Assembly: GCA_035575135.1 (NCBI GenBank)
Contig: DATLYE010000057.1
Location: forward strand, 27,449 to 91,448
Length of the DNA stretch: 64,000 nt
From: JANWXD01 sp035575135
GTDB lineage: Bacteria; Acidobacteriota; Terriglobia; Bryobacterales; Bryobacteraceae
Reading direction: 5' to 3'
The notes under the pieces are model-generated. The model did no database searches. It was given only the letters and a program-made list of their open reading frames with translations, and was not told where the DNA came from. The translations under genes and the position numbers were made by a program. Positions 18,852 to 27,346 of this stretch are shown here, one piece after another (within the stretch, counting starts at the first letter, position 1; every line of letters begins with the position of its first letter).

Positions 18852-20219
18852 TCAAACCGCTGCCGGAGCAAGGCGGCGGCGGCTCAAAAAGCGCTCGATG
18901 AAATGGGTGTCCAGTCTGCCGGCCAGGAATTCTTCGTCCTCGAGGATGCGCTGGTGGAGCGGAATCGAGGTGTGGATGCCTTCGATGACGAACATTTCGA
19001 GGGCCCGGCGCATGCGGGCGACGGCTTCGGCGCGGTCGCGGCCGTAGGTGATCAGCTTGGCGACCAGGGAATCGTAGTAGGGCGGGATCACACAGTCGGT
19101 GTAGGCCGCCGTATCCACCCGCACGCCGATTCCGCCGGGCACGTTGAAGGCGGTGATGCGGCCGGGCGAAGGAGCAAACGTCTCGGGGTGTTCGGCGTTG
19201 ATGCGGCACTCCAGGGCATGTCCGCGGAGGGTAACGGGCGAGGGGATGAATTCGCGCAAGGGTACGCCCGCAGCGGCCAGAATCTGGCCTTTCACCAGGT
19301 CCACTCCCGTGACAAACTCCGTGACGGGGTGCTCGACCTGAATGCGCGCGTTCACTTCGATGAAATAGAGGGCGCCGGAGTCATCCATGAGAAATTCCAC
19401 GGTTCCGGCGTTGGTGTAGCCCACATCATGGAGCGCCTTGCGCAGGCGGTCGGACATGTCCTGGCGCAGGGCGGGCGTCATGACCGGAGAGGGAGATTCC
19501 TCGATCAGCTTCTGGTGGCGCCGCTGGATGGAGCATTCGCGCTCGCCGAACACCTCCACGTTGCCGTGCTCGTCGGCCAGGATCTGGAACTCGATGTGCC
19601 GGGGCGCGGGGATGAATTTTTCCAGATAGACGTCGGGGCAGGAGAAGGCTGCGGCTGCCTCCTGCTGCGCCTGGATGAACAGGGAGGGCAGTTCGGAAGC
19701 CTCGCGCACCACTCGCATGCCGCGGCCGCCGCCGCCCGCGGAAGCCTTGAGCATGACCGGGAAGCCGATGGCGCGAGCCGCCTCGAGGGCCTCCTCCGCG
19801 GAGCGAACCACACCCTCCGAGCCGGGCAGCACCGGTACGCCCGCCGCAGCCATCGCCGCCCGGGCCTTGTCTTTCACGCCCATCAGGCGAGTGACTTCAG
19901 GGCGCGGCCCGATGAACTTAATGCCGGAGAGTTCGCAGACTTCGGCGAACTCGGCATTCTCGCTCAGAAAACCGTAACCGGGGTGAATGGCCTCGGCATT
20001 GGTGATTTCCGCTGCGCTGATGATCGAGGGGATCTCCAGATAGCTCTTGCTGCTCTTGGCCGGCCCGATGCAGACGGCTTCGTCGGCGAAGCGAACGTGC
20101 AGGCTGTAGCGGTCGGCTTCCGAGTATACGGCCACGGTCCGGATGCCGAGTTCCTTGCAAGCGCAGATGACGCGGAGGGCGATCTCTCCGCGGTTGGCGA
20201 TCAGGATCTTGCGAAACAT
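18852..20219 (-). CDS. accC: Acetyl-CoA carboxylase, biotin carboxylase subunit
   Basis: A 455-residue ATP-grasp enzyme that carboxylates the biotin on AccB for malonyl-CoA and fatty acid synthesis. The N-terminus MFRKILIANRGEIALRVI is diagnostic, as are the glycine-rich ATP loop KASAGGGGRGMR, the segment FGERECSIQRRHQKLIEE and EVNARIQVEHPVTE. Length matches the family. The ATG at 20219 is the canonical start; an upstream in-frame start would run into the accB gap. It follows accB by 25 bp. The carboxyltransferase subunits accA and accD are not in the window. Confidence 0.98.
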   Translation of the reverse strand: MFRKILIANRGEIALRVICACKELGIRTVAVYSEADRYSLHVRFADEAVCIGPAKSSKSYLEIPSIISAAEITNAEAIHPGYGFLSENAEFAEVCELSGIKFIGPRPEVTRLMGVKDKARAAMAAAGVPVLPGSEGVVRSAEEALEAARAIGFPVMLKASAGGGGRGMRVVREASELPSLFIQAQQEAAAAFSCPDVYLEKFIPAPRHIEFQILADEHGNVEVFGERECSIQRRHQKLIEESPSPVMTPALRQDMSDRLRKALHDVGYTNAGTVEFLMDDSGALYFIEVNARIQVEHPVTEFVTGVDLVKGQILAAAGVPLREFIPSPVTLRGHALECRINAEHPETFAPSPGRITAFNVPGGIGVRVDTAAYTDCVIPPYYDSLVAKLITYGRDRAEAVARMRRALEMFVIEGIHTSIPLHQRILEDEEFLAGRLDTHFIERFLSRRRLAPAAV

Positions 20220-20244
20220 GGGAGCGGATCCAGCAGGCGCCCGC

Positions 20245-20715
20245 TTACAGCGGCCGGATGGCGAAGAGCGCTTCGCCGTACTCGACCGGCTGGGCGTTTT
20301 CCACAAACCGCTTGGTGACGACGCCGGCCACCTCGGCCTCGATCTCGTTCATCAGTTTCATGGACTCGATAATGCACAAGACCTGGCCGGGCTGGACGGT
20401 GTCGCCGATCTGAACAAAAGGCGGTGCTTCTGGAGAGGGCGATTCGTAAAAGGTTCCGACGATCGGGGACTTGACGATGATGAGCGAACTATCCAGGTCC
20501 GCCTCGGGCTCCTGCGCCGCCGCTGCGGCGCCAGCGGATGCCGGGGGCGTGTTGTTCGAGCTGCGCTGCGGGGGCAATTCCGCCACGACGGTCTGCGAGG
20601 CGGGCGGGGGAGTCCGACGGATGCGCACGCGGCTGTCTCCGCGCTGGACTTCGAGCTCGTCCACACCGGATTCGGTGACCAGCCTGATGAACTCCTTGAT
20701 CTCTTCGATGGTCAT
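20245..20715 (-). CDS. accB: Biotin carboxyl carrier protein of acetyl-CoA carboxylase
   Basis: A 156-residue carrier. The N-terminal helix TIEEIKEFIRLVTESGVDELEV is typical of AccB, followed by an Ala/Pro-rich linker and a biotinyl domain with the modified lysine in ESMKLMNEIEAE, about 40 residues from the C-terminus. It carries carboxylated biotin from AccC to the carboxyltransferase. The ATG at 20715 is preferred over a GTG 15 bp upstream because AGGA lies five bases before it. The order peptidase, accB, accC is common, though efp, often found between peptidase and accB, is missing. Confidence 0.97.
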   Translation of the reverse strand: MTIEEIKEFIRLVTESGVDELEVQRGDSRVRIRRTPPPASQTVVAELPPQRSSNNTPPASAGAAAAAQEPEADLDSSLIIVKSPIVGTFYESPSPEAPPFVQIGDTVQPGQVLCIIESMKLMNEIEAEVAGVVTKRFVENAQPVEYGEALFAIRPL

Positions 20716-20736
20716 GTTTTCCTGCCGCACCGGCTC

Positions 20737-21816
20737 CTAGAGCTCCACGAGTTCCTTCGGCACAGGGGTCAGCGTCTCACATCCGGCCGGCGTTACGATT
20801 ACCGTGTCCTCGATGCGTATGCCTCCAAGCTCTTCGAAGTATACGCCAGGCTCGATGGTGAGCGCCATGCCCGCCTCCAGGCGGGTCACGTCGCCCTTTC
20901 CCAGCCGTGGCCGTTCGTGCACTTCGAGCCCCAGGCCGTGGCCGGTGGAGTGAACGAACGCTCGAGCGAGCCCGGCCTTGCGCAAAGTCCTGCGTGCGGC
21001 CCGGTCCACGCTTTCGGCCGTGGCGCCGGGGCGCACCGCTTCGAGGGCGGCCTGGTGGGCCTCCAGCACGGCCCGATAAAGATCACGAACCTTCCGGCTG
21101 GGGCGCCCGAGATGGAGCATGCGGGTCATGTCACTGGCGTAACCGTCCTCGATAGCCCCCATATCAATCAATAGCAATTGGTTGGAGCCGAGGCAATTTG
21201 CCGTGGGGCGGGCGTGGGGGTGGGCGGAGCGGGGTCCTGCGGCCACAATGGTTTCAAAGGCGGGGCGCTCGGCCCCGAGCCGCCGCGCCCGGTAGTCGAG
21301 CTCGGCGGCGACTTCGAGTTCCCGCATGCCGGGGCGAATCAGCGGCAAGGTTTCCAGGAACGCCTTGCAGGCGGTTTCCACCGAGCGGCGGATACGGGCG
21401 ATCTCTTCGGCGGATTTCACCATGCGCCGGTTCTCCACCAGGCCGCCGGCGGGGACCAGCCGCGCCGCCTCGGGCAGCTCCTTGTCGAGTTGCTCGAAGA
21501 GGGCGTAAGAAAGATGGGCCGGATCAAAACCGATGCGCCGCAGCCGCAGGCGGCGGATCGAGGCTGCCAAGGGTCCGGTCAGAGGACCCTTGGCCACGGT
21601 GATGCGAGAGGCACACTCCAGGGAGGCTTGCAACTTGTAGCGGGGGTCGGTAAAGAGGCGGCTGCCGTCACGAGTGACCAGGAGCAGTGCGTGGCTGCCG
21701 GTGAAGCCGCTGAGGTAACGGATGCTGGCGGGGGAGGAGACGATCAACGCGTCAAGGCCGTGCTCGGCCAGGTCGCAGGCGAGCCGGCGCTGCCGCGATT
21801 GCAACTCTGCCCGCAC
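20737..21816 (-). CDS. M24 family aminopeptidase (Xaa-Pro peptidase type)
   Basis: A 359-residue protein with a creatinase-type N-terminal domain (about 1-125) and a pita-bread catalytic domain. All five metal ligands are visible: Asp in LLIDMGAIEDG, Asp in GYASDMTR, His in HSTGHGLGLE, Glu in TIEPGVYF and Glu in GIRIEDTV. It likely removes N-terminal residues before proline using two metal ions. It starts with GTG at 21816, six bases after the oxidoreductase stop, and precedes accB by 21 bp, so it sits in the accBC operon. It is shorter than E. coli PepP and closer to the PepQ/YpdF size class; exact specificity is not certain. Confidence 0.93.
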   Translation of the reverse strand: MRAELQSRQRRLACDLAEHGLDALIVSSPASIRYLSGFTGSHALLLVTRDGSRLFTDPRYKLQASLECASRITVAKGPLTGPLAASIRRLRLRRIGFDPAHLSYALFEQLDKELPEAARLVPAGGLVENRRMVKSAEEIARIRRSVETACKAFLETLPLIRPGMRELEVAAELDYRARRLGAERPAFETIVAAGPRSAHPHARPTANCLGSNQLLLIDMGAIEDGYASDMTRMLHLGRPSRKVRDLYRAVLEAHQAALEAVRPGATAESVDRAARRTLRKAGLARAFVHSTGHGLGLEVHERPRLGKGDVTRLEAGMALTIEPGVYFEELGGIRIEDTVIVTPAGCETLTPVPKELVEL

Positions 21817-21822
21817 GCCGCG

Positions 21823-22794
21823 TCAGCCCGGCAGGAGCAAAAGCTTGCCGGAGGTGGCCCGAGAGGCCAGATCCCGGTGCGCCTGAGCGGCTTCGGAAAG
21901 CGGGTAGGTGCGCTCAATGCGGAGCTTGAGACGTCCGTCCGCGATCCAGTTCAGCACGTCGCCGGCCCTCCAGAGCAGCTCCTGGCGTGTCTGGCAGTAG
22001 TGGGCCAGGCTGGGTCTGGTCAAAAAGAGCGAGCCTTTCTGGCTGAGAATCAACGGCTGGATGGGCGGCACCGCACCGCTGGCGTTGCCGAAAGAAACCA
22101 TCATCCCGCGGGGGCGCAGGCTGTCCAGGCTCTTCTCCCACGTCGCCGCGCCGACCGAGTCGTAGACCACGTCCACGCCGCGGCCGCCGGTCAGGCGCCG
22201 GACTTCGGCCTGGAAATCCTGCTCGGTGTAAAGGATGACCTCGTCGGCGCCCGCCTGGCGGGCCAGAGCGGCTTTGGCCGCCGTAGAGGTGGTGCCCAAG
22301 ACCCGCGCACCGCGCATCTTCGCCATCTGCACGAGCAGCAGTCCCACCCCGCCGGCGGCGGCGTGGACCAGCGCGGTGTCGCCTTCTTTGAGCGGGAAGG
22401 TGGAGTGCGTCAGGTAATGGGCCGTCATGCCCTGGAGCATGGCGGCGGCGGCGGTCTGGAAGTCCATGCCGTGGGGGAGCTTCACGAGTTGCCAGGCCGG
22501 GACTACCTGGTAGTCGGCATACGAGCCGCGGCACATGGCGTAGGCCACCGGATCGCCGGGCGCCACTTCCGTCACTCCCTCCCCCACGGCTTCGACCACG
22601 CCAGCTCCTTCCATGCCGATGGCGATCGGCGGGTCGGCCTTGTACAGCCCGGTGCGGTAGTAAATGTCGATGAAATTCACGCCCGCTGCGGCAATTTTGA
22701 CGAGAGCCTCCCCGGGCCCGGGCGAGGGTTTGGGGATTTCCACCAGTTGCAATTGCTCCGGGCCGCCGGGAGTTTCCACAACAATTGCCTTCAT
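21823..22794 (-). CDS. Quinone oxidoreductase-like NADPH-dependent MDR enzyme
   Basis: A 323-residue zinc-free medium-chain dehydrogenase. The GroES-like N-terminal part includes AAAGVNFIDIYYRTGLY, typical of NADPH:quinone reductase/zeta-crystallin; the Rossmann part has the nucleotide loop HAAAGGVGLLLVQMAK and VDVVYDSVGAATW. It would reduce quinones or activated double bonds with NADPH in the cytoplasm. No zinc-binding cysteine cluster is seen. The ATG at 22794 overlaps the stop of the upstream gene by four bases. It begins the run toward pepP, accB and accC with a six-base gap. The electron acceptor in vivo is unknown. Confidence 0.92.
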   Translation of the reverse strand: MKAIVVETPGGPEQLQLVEIPKPSPGPGEALVKIAAAGVNFIDIYYRTGLYKADPPIAIGMEGAGVVEAVGEGVTEVAPGDPVAYAMCRGSYADYQVVPAWQLVKLPHGMDFQTAAAAMLQGMTAHYLTHSTFPLKEGDTALVHAAAGGVGLLLVQMAKMRGARVLGTTSTAAKAALARQAGADEVILYTEQDFQAEVRRLTGGRGVDVVYDSVGAATWEKSLDSLRPRGMMVSFGNASGAVPPIQPLILSQKGSLFLTRPSLAHYCQTRQELLWRAGDVLNWIADGRLKLRIERTYPLSEAAQAHRDLASRATSGKLLLLPG

Positions 22795-23339
22795 GAGAGC
22801 ACCTTTCGCCTGAGATGGACCAGCGCCGCGTACAGCAGCAGATAGACCAGTGTAAACGGAAACGCCAGCAGGCGCAGCGCGCCGGAAACGGCGGCCGCCC
22901 CGGTGAGGCCCGAACGGACGGCGACAAACTGGCACACGGTGCGCCAGTTGGTCCGGTCCAGCCAGAAATAGTCTGCATTCTCGTTGACGATCAGGACCTT
23001 TACCGGCAGCAAGAGCGCGAGCGCCCACTTCCATTTCGTCATGACCGGCTCGCCGGAGCAGAGCATGACCAGCGCTGCGGGACGGTGCGAGCGGAGGGCG
23101 CGCGCCAGGCGGCGGAGCCCGTCGCGGCCGCGGTATTCGTGGATGCGCCAGACGGCGGTGCGCTGCGGGTCCAGACCAGCGGGCAGGCCGCCGTAACAGG
23201 TGACCAGATCCACAGCCGCCTCCGGGCCGAAGGTCTGGTGCAGATACGGGAGGACCGCTTCCACGAGATGGCGCGAACCGCTTTCGACCAGGACCAGGCG
23301 GCCGGCGCGGGGCACGCGCCGCGTCAGCAAATAACGCAT
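22791..23339 (-). CDS. Unknown protein with Rossmann-like region and C-terminal membrane helix
   Basis: A 182-residue protein I do not recognise by name. The first 120 residues alternate strands and helices (GRLVLVESGSRHLVEAVLPYL; PAALVMLCSGEPV; VKVLIVNENADYFWLDR), resembling the N-terminal half of GT-B glycosyltransferases such as the heptosyltransferase family. The C-terminus has one strong hydrophobic helix (LLAFPFTLVYLLLYAALV) with a basic tail, giving a membrane anchor. It is translationally coupled to the quinone oxidoreductase (four-base overlap at 22791-22794). It lacks a second Rossmann half, so it is probably not an active transferase alone. Confidence 0.75.
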   Translation of the reverse strand: MRYLLTRRVPRAGRLVLVESGSRHLVEAVLPYLHQTFGPEAAVDLVTCYGGLPAGLDPQRTAVWRIHEYRGRDGLRRLARALRSHRPAALVMLCSGEPVMTKWKWALALLLPVKVLIVNENADYFWLDRTNWRTVCQFVAVRSGLTGAAAVSGALRLLAFPFTLVYLLLYAALVHLRRKVLS

Positions 23340-23443
23340 ACGAGCGACCGATAGGGTAGCACGGCCGGGACAGATTCGTGCACGCCTGCGCTAATGCGTT
23401 GACCCACAGGCACCGATCAGTACGGGGGTCCTCTGAAGATTCC

Positions 23444-25027
23444 ATGGTGTGCGCTCCCGATCGGGGCAAGACGGTGAAGTGGAGCGGGTGGTTGTCCCCC
23501 TCGTTGAGCGACTGCTATCTGGTTGCGCTGCTGGCCTGGCTGTTTGCCGCCGGAGCCGGCTGGGAGGGGCTGCTGGCTGACGGCGACACGGGCTGGCACA
23601 TCCGCACCGGCGATTACATTCTCGAGACGGGCTCGATTCCGCGCCAGGATCTGTTCTCCTACACCCGGCCGGGCGAGCCCTGGTTCGCCTGGGAATGGCT
23701 CTCGGATTTGATACTGGCCTGGGTTCATCGCCAATGGGGTTTGCCGGGCGTCGCGGCGTTGGCAGGCGTCGTGATCGCTTCGGCCATGCTGGTTCTGTTC
23801 CGGTGGATGCTGTGGCGGGGAACGAATTTGTTCGTAGCGCTCGGGGTGGCGCTGCTGGCGGCCGGAGCCAGTTCTATTCACTTTCTGGCGCGGCCTCACG
23901 TGGCGACGTTACTGTTGCTGCCGCTGTCGCTGTGGGCCGTGGAGCGCGACCTCAAGCGCGAGGGCGGCCGCCTGTGGCTGCTGGTTCCGCTGAGTGTGCT
24001 CTGGACCAATCTGCACGGCGGCTTTTTGGCGCTGCCCGCGACGCTGGCCGCCGTGGCGGCGGGGCTGTGTGTGGAAACGCTGCGGCGGAGGCGGGGTGAG
24101 CGCAACTGGCGCCGCCCGCTGCGATATGCCGTGCTGGCGGGCGCCTGCGGGCTGGCTTCGCTGTTGAACCCCTACGGGGCGGCCTTGCATGTGCACGTGG
24201 CGGGCTATCTGAATTCCGATTGGATCCGCAACGTGGTCATGGAGTTCCGCGCGCCCAGTTTTCGCACCGAAAATCAGTTGCAGTTCGAGGCGTTGCTGCT
24301 TGGGGGGCTGCTGGCGGCCGGATGGCGGCTGTCGCAGGGGCGCATCCACGAAAGCCTCCCGGTGATTCTGTGGGCGCACCTGGCGCTGGGCTCGGTGCGC
24401 CACGCGCCCCTGTACGCGGTGGTGGCGGCTCCGCTGGTGGCTTCTGCGCTGAGCGAGCTGTGGGAGAAGTGGGAGGCCAGGGCCGGGCGGGGCTCGGTCG
24501 CGGCCGTGCTGGGGGCTGTGGCGCGCGATTTCGGCGCCCGAGGGGGCCGCCTGACGCCGTGGGCGGCGGCGGGCGTTGCGGCCGTGCTGCTCCTCACGCC
24601 GGAGCAGAAATGGCCGCGCGATTTTCCCGACCATGCCTTTCCGACCTCGCTGGTGCGCTCGCAGGCATCGCTGTTGCGCCAGGGGCGGGTGTTCACCTCC
24701 GATGAGTGGGCCGACTATCTGATCTACCGCAACTGGCCGCGGCAGCGCGTCTTCATGGACGGGCGCAGCGACTTTTACGGTCCCTCGATCGGCAATCAGT
24801 ACATTGCGCTCATGCAGGCGCAGCCGGGCTGGGAGCGGATCCTGGCCCGCTATGGCTGCGACGTCGTGCTGGTGCCGGCCCGCTGGGGGCTTGCCGCGTT
24901 GCTCGAAGCCGACCCTGGATGGCGACTGGTTGCCGCCGACGGCCGGGCCAAGCTGTTCCGGCGGGCCGGCCCCCCAACCTCTGTGAAGGGAGAGCGCACT
25001 AATCTGACCGCTCGTTCCTACCGATAG
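23444..25027 (+). CDS. Polytopic membrane protein, GT-C-like
   Basis: A 527-residue integral membrane protein with about eight to ten hydrophobic helices (for example CYLVALLAWLFAAGAGW, VALGVALLAAGA, AAAGVAAVLLL) and a soluble C-terminal domain (about 415-527; FTSDEWADYLIYRNWP, VFMDGRSDFYG). The first loop DGDTGWHIRTGDYI with the acidic pair is like GT-C membrane glycosyltransferases that use lipid-linked sugars, but the match is only in layout. The ATG at 23444 precedes a short basic segment and the first helix; the earlier ATG at 23378 adds a polar stretch. It lies 137 bp upstream of cpaB on the same strand. Function is uncertain. Confidence 0.75.
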   Translation: MVCAPDRGKTVKWSGWLSPSLSDCYLVALLAWLFAAGAGWEGLLADGDTGWHIRTGDYILETGSIPRQDLFSYTRPGEPWFAWEWLSDLILAWVHRQWGLPGVAALAGVVIASAMLVLFRWMLWRGTNLFVALGVALLAAGASSIHFLARPHVATLLLLPLSLWAVERDLKREGGRLWLLVPLSVLWTNLHGGFLALPATLAAVAAGLCVETLRRRRGERNWRRPLRYAVLAGACGLASLLNPYGAALHVHVAGYLNSDWIRNVVMEFRAPSFRTENQLQFEALLLGGLLAAGWRLSQGRIHESLPVILWAHLALGSVRHAPLYAVVAAPLVASALSELWEKWEARAGRGSVAAVLGAVARDFGARGGRLTPWAAAGVAAVLLLTPEQKWPRDFPDHAFPTSLVRSQASLLRQGRVFTSDEWADYLIYRNWPRQRVFMDGRSDFYGPSIGNQYIALMQAQPGWERILARYGCDVVLVPARWGLAALLEADPGWRLVAADGRAKLFRRAGPPTSVKGERTNLTARSYR

Positions 25028-25048
25028 AACGCCAGGAGGAGTCCCGAG

Positions 25049-25141
25049 ATGAACCAAGGAGCCAGTCTCGGCTGCCAGAGGGTCTGGGAAACGGGCCCGG
25101 CGCGGATGTGCTGCGGCGCGTCGCGGAGACGACACGGGTGA
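25049..25141 (+). CDS. Possible 30-aa leader peptide ahead of the Tad locus
   Basis: An open frame MNQGASLGCQ... of 30 residues with AGGAGGAG seven to nine bases before its ATG, in the gap between the membrane protein and cpaB. It has no hydrophobic segment and no pilin features. Only the ribosome-binding site argues for translation; it may be chance. Confidence 0.2.
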   Translation: MNQGASLGCQRVWETGPARMCCGASRRRHG

Positions 25142-25163
25142 GGGGGGAGGAACGAGGGACTCT

Positions 25164-26042
25164 ATGGACCGCAGATTCATAACCGTTCTCGGCGTGAGCC
25201 TGCTGTTTGCGCTCATTGTTTCGAGCCTTTTTTATCAGGTGAGCCGCGGGCGCCGGTCTTCTCCCCGTGCGGCGGCGGTGCCGATGAAGGACGTGGTGGT
25301 GGCGGCGCGGGAGCTGGAGGTGGGGGCCACGATCCGCCCCGAAGACGTCAAGGCCGCCAAGCTGCCGGCTCCGCTGGTGCCGCAGGGTTCGTTTGCCCGC
25401 GTCGAGGAGGTGGTGGGGCGCCCGGTGACCAGCAAGATTCTGGCGGGCGAGCCGGTGCTGGCGGGCCGGCTGGCCGAACGAGGCAGCGGCTTCGGTCTGG
25501 CGCCCATCATTCCGACGGGCATGCGGGCGGTCTCGGTGCGGGTCAATGACGTCGCCAATGTGGCGGGCTTTGCCCTGCCGGGCATGCGGGTGGACGTGCT
25601 GGCGACGTTGCGGCCTCAGGGCGAGGAGGGACCTCGCACGACCACGGTACTGCAGAACATCCTGGTGCTTTCGGCCGGACAGCAGCTCCAGCCGGATGCC
25701 AGCGGCAAGCCGATCAACGTGCCGGTGGTGACGCTGCTGGTGACGCCGGAGCAGGCCGAGACGCTGACGCTGGCGAGCAATGAGGGGCGCATCCAGCTGG
25801 TGCTGCGCAACGCGACCGATAAAGAGGTGCAGAAGACGCCCGGAAAGGCTCTGGCCGAACTGTACGGCGCGCCAAGGCCGGTGGCGCGGCCCGTGCGGGC
25901 TCCGGCGCCGGTCAGGGCCGCCGCGGCTCCGCCGCCGGCTCCACCGCCGCGGCCGGCGGTGGAACCGGAACCGGAGCAGATCGTGGTCATCCGCGGCACA
26001 CAGAAAACCATCGAGGTGTTGGGCAATGCCAGGTCCAATTGA
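25164..26042 (+). CDS. cpaB: Flp pilus assembly protein CpaB/RcpC
   Basis: A 292-residue protein with an N-terminal membrane anchor (ITVLGVSLLFALIVSSLFY), an SAF domain (about 42-110; VVVAARELEVGATIRPEDV) and the RcpC/CpaB domain (IPTGMRAVSVRVNDVANVAGFALPGMRVDVL, about 115-220), then a Pro/Ala-rich tail. CpaB acts in the periplasm next to the secretin and is thought to help its assembly or peptidoglycan contact. GGGAGG lies about ten bases before the ATG. It is the first recognisable gene of the Tad set and its end overlaps cpaC by 17 bases. Confidence 0.93.
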   Translation: MDRRFITVLGVSLLFALIVSSLFYQVSRGRRSSPRAAAVPMKDVVVAARELEVGATIRPEDVKAAKLPAPLVPQGSFARVEEVVGRPVTSKILAGEPVLAGRLAERGSGFGLAPIIPTGMRAVSVRVNDVANVAGFALPGMRVDVLATLRPQGEEGPRTTTVLQNILVLSAGQQLQPDASGKPINVPVVTLLVTPEQAETLTLASNEGRIQLVLRNATDKEVQKTPGKALAELYGAPRPVARPVRAPAPVRAAAAPPPAPPPRPAVEPEPEQIVVIRGTQKTIEVLGNARSN

Positions 26043-27321
26043 CAGATTCGGCCGGCTGGCGGTGGCGTTGCTTATGGCCGCGGCTGTCGAGGCGGCCGAG
26101 CGGATCGAGCTCACCGTGGGGGGCAGCGCGGTGATTGACTATCCGGCGGGAATCAGCCGCATATCTACCAGCAATCCCGAGGTCGTTGACCCCGTGCCGG
26201 TCAGCAAGCGGGAGGTGCTGCTGCAAGGCAAGTCCTACGGCCTGGCGACGGTGGTGATCTGGGGCCCTTCCGGGGAGCGGACGTTTTACTCGGTTACGGT
26301 GGGCCAGGATCTGGAGCCGTTGCGAAAGCTGTTGCGGGAGACCTTCCCGAACGAACGGATCGAAGTGCAGGCCGGGCGGGATGCCATTGCGCTGACCGGG
26401 GAGGTTTCCACCCCTGCGGTGGCCGAACGGGCGGTGGCGCTGGCGAGTCCGTTCGGCAAAAGCGTGGTCAACCAGCTTCAGGTGGCCCGGCGCGAGGCGG
26501 AAAAGCAGGTGTTGCTCCGGGTGCGCTTTGCCGAAGTGGACCGCAATGCGGCTTCGGCCCTGGGGGCGAATGTGATTCTGACGGGCGCGCTCAACACGGT
26601 GGGACGCACGACCACCGGCCAGTTCCCGGCGCCGAATCTGGCGCAGGCCGGCGCCGGAACCTCTGCGGTCTTCACGCTCAGCGACGCCCTCAACGTGTTT
26701 GCATTCCGGCCTGACTTGAATCTGGGCGCCTTCGTGAAAGCGCTCCAGACCCAGGGGCTGCTGCAGATTCTGGCGGAGCCCAACCTGGTGGCGACGGAAG
26801 GCAAAGAGGCCAGCTTCCTTGCCGGGGGCGAATTTCCGGTGCCGGTGGTGCAGGGGGGCGCCAATGTGGGGGCCGTGACGATCCAGTTCCGGGAGTTCGG
26901 AATCCGGCTGTCGTTCACACCGCTGGTGACCGATCGCGACACCATCAAGCTGCATGTCAAACCCGAGGTCTCCTCGCTAGATTTTGCCAACGGCATCCAG
27001 ATTTCCGGCTTTGTGGTCCCGGCGCTTTCGACGCGCCGCCTGGAGACGCACATCGAGCTACGCCAGGGCCAGAGTTTCGCGATTGCGGGGCTGTTGGACG
27101 ACCGCGTGACGGAGAACCTCTCGCGGGTGCCCGGTCTGGCGAGCATTCCGCTGCTCGGGGCTTTGTTCAAGAGCCGGCAGGTGAGCAAGTCCAAGACGGA
27201 GTTGTTAGTGCTGGTGACGCCGGAAATCGCCCGGGCGGTGGAGGCCACTGCGGCGCCGTCGCTGAAGATGCCGCAGGAGTTTCTGAAACCGGAAGGCGAG
27301 GGTGGGGCGCAACGGCGGTGA
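26026..27321 (+). CDS. cpaC: Tad/Flp pilus secretin CpaC/RcpA
   Basis: A 431-residue outer-membrane secretin. After a signal peptide (LAVALLMAAAVEA) comes the pilus-assembly N-domain (IELTVGGSAVIDYPAGISRISTSNP, about 22-95), a BON-like segment (DAIALTGEVSTPAVAERAV) and the secretin core (about 165-405) with VPVVQGGANVGAVTIQFREFGIRL and GQSFAIAGLLDDR. It forms the channel through which the pilus passes. The ATG at 26026 inside the end of cpaB begins just before the signal peptide, unlike the longer frame from 25780 that has no signal. Length is normal for RcpA-type secretins. Confidence 0.94.
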   Translation: MPGPIDRFGRLAVALLMAAAVEAAERIELTVGGSAVIDYPAGISRISTSNPEVVDPVPVSKREVLLQGKSYGLATVVIWGPSGERTFYSVTVGQDLEPLRKLLRETFPNERIEVQAGRDAIALTGEVSTPAVAERAVALASPFGKSVVNQLQVARREAEKQVLLRVRFAEVDRNAASALGANVILTGALNTVGRTTTGQFPAPNLAQAGAGTSAVFTLSDALNVFAFRPDLNLGAFVKALQTQGLLQILAEPNLVATEGKEASFLAGGEFPVPVVQGGANVGAVTIQFREFGIRLSFTPLVTDRDTIKLHVKPEVSSLDFANGIQISGFVVPALSTRRLETHIELRQGQSFAIAGLLDDRVTENLSRVPGLASIPLLGALFKSRQVSKSKTELLVLVTPEIARAVEATAAPSLKMPQEFLKPEGEGGAQRR

Positions 27322-27346
27322 GCAGGAGAGATTGTCCGACACGGTC

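Noticed and set aside
13146..19047. Two long plus-strand frames (693 and 951 residues) opposite the two TonB receptors.
   Set aside because: They have no domain signature and arise from the codon pattern of the receptors on the other strand.
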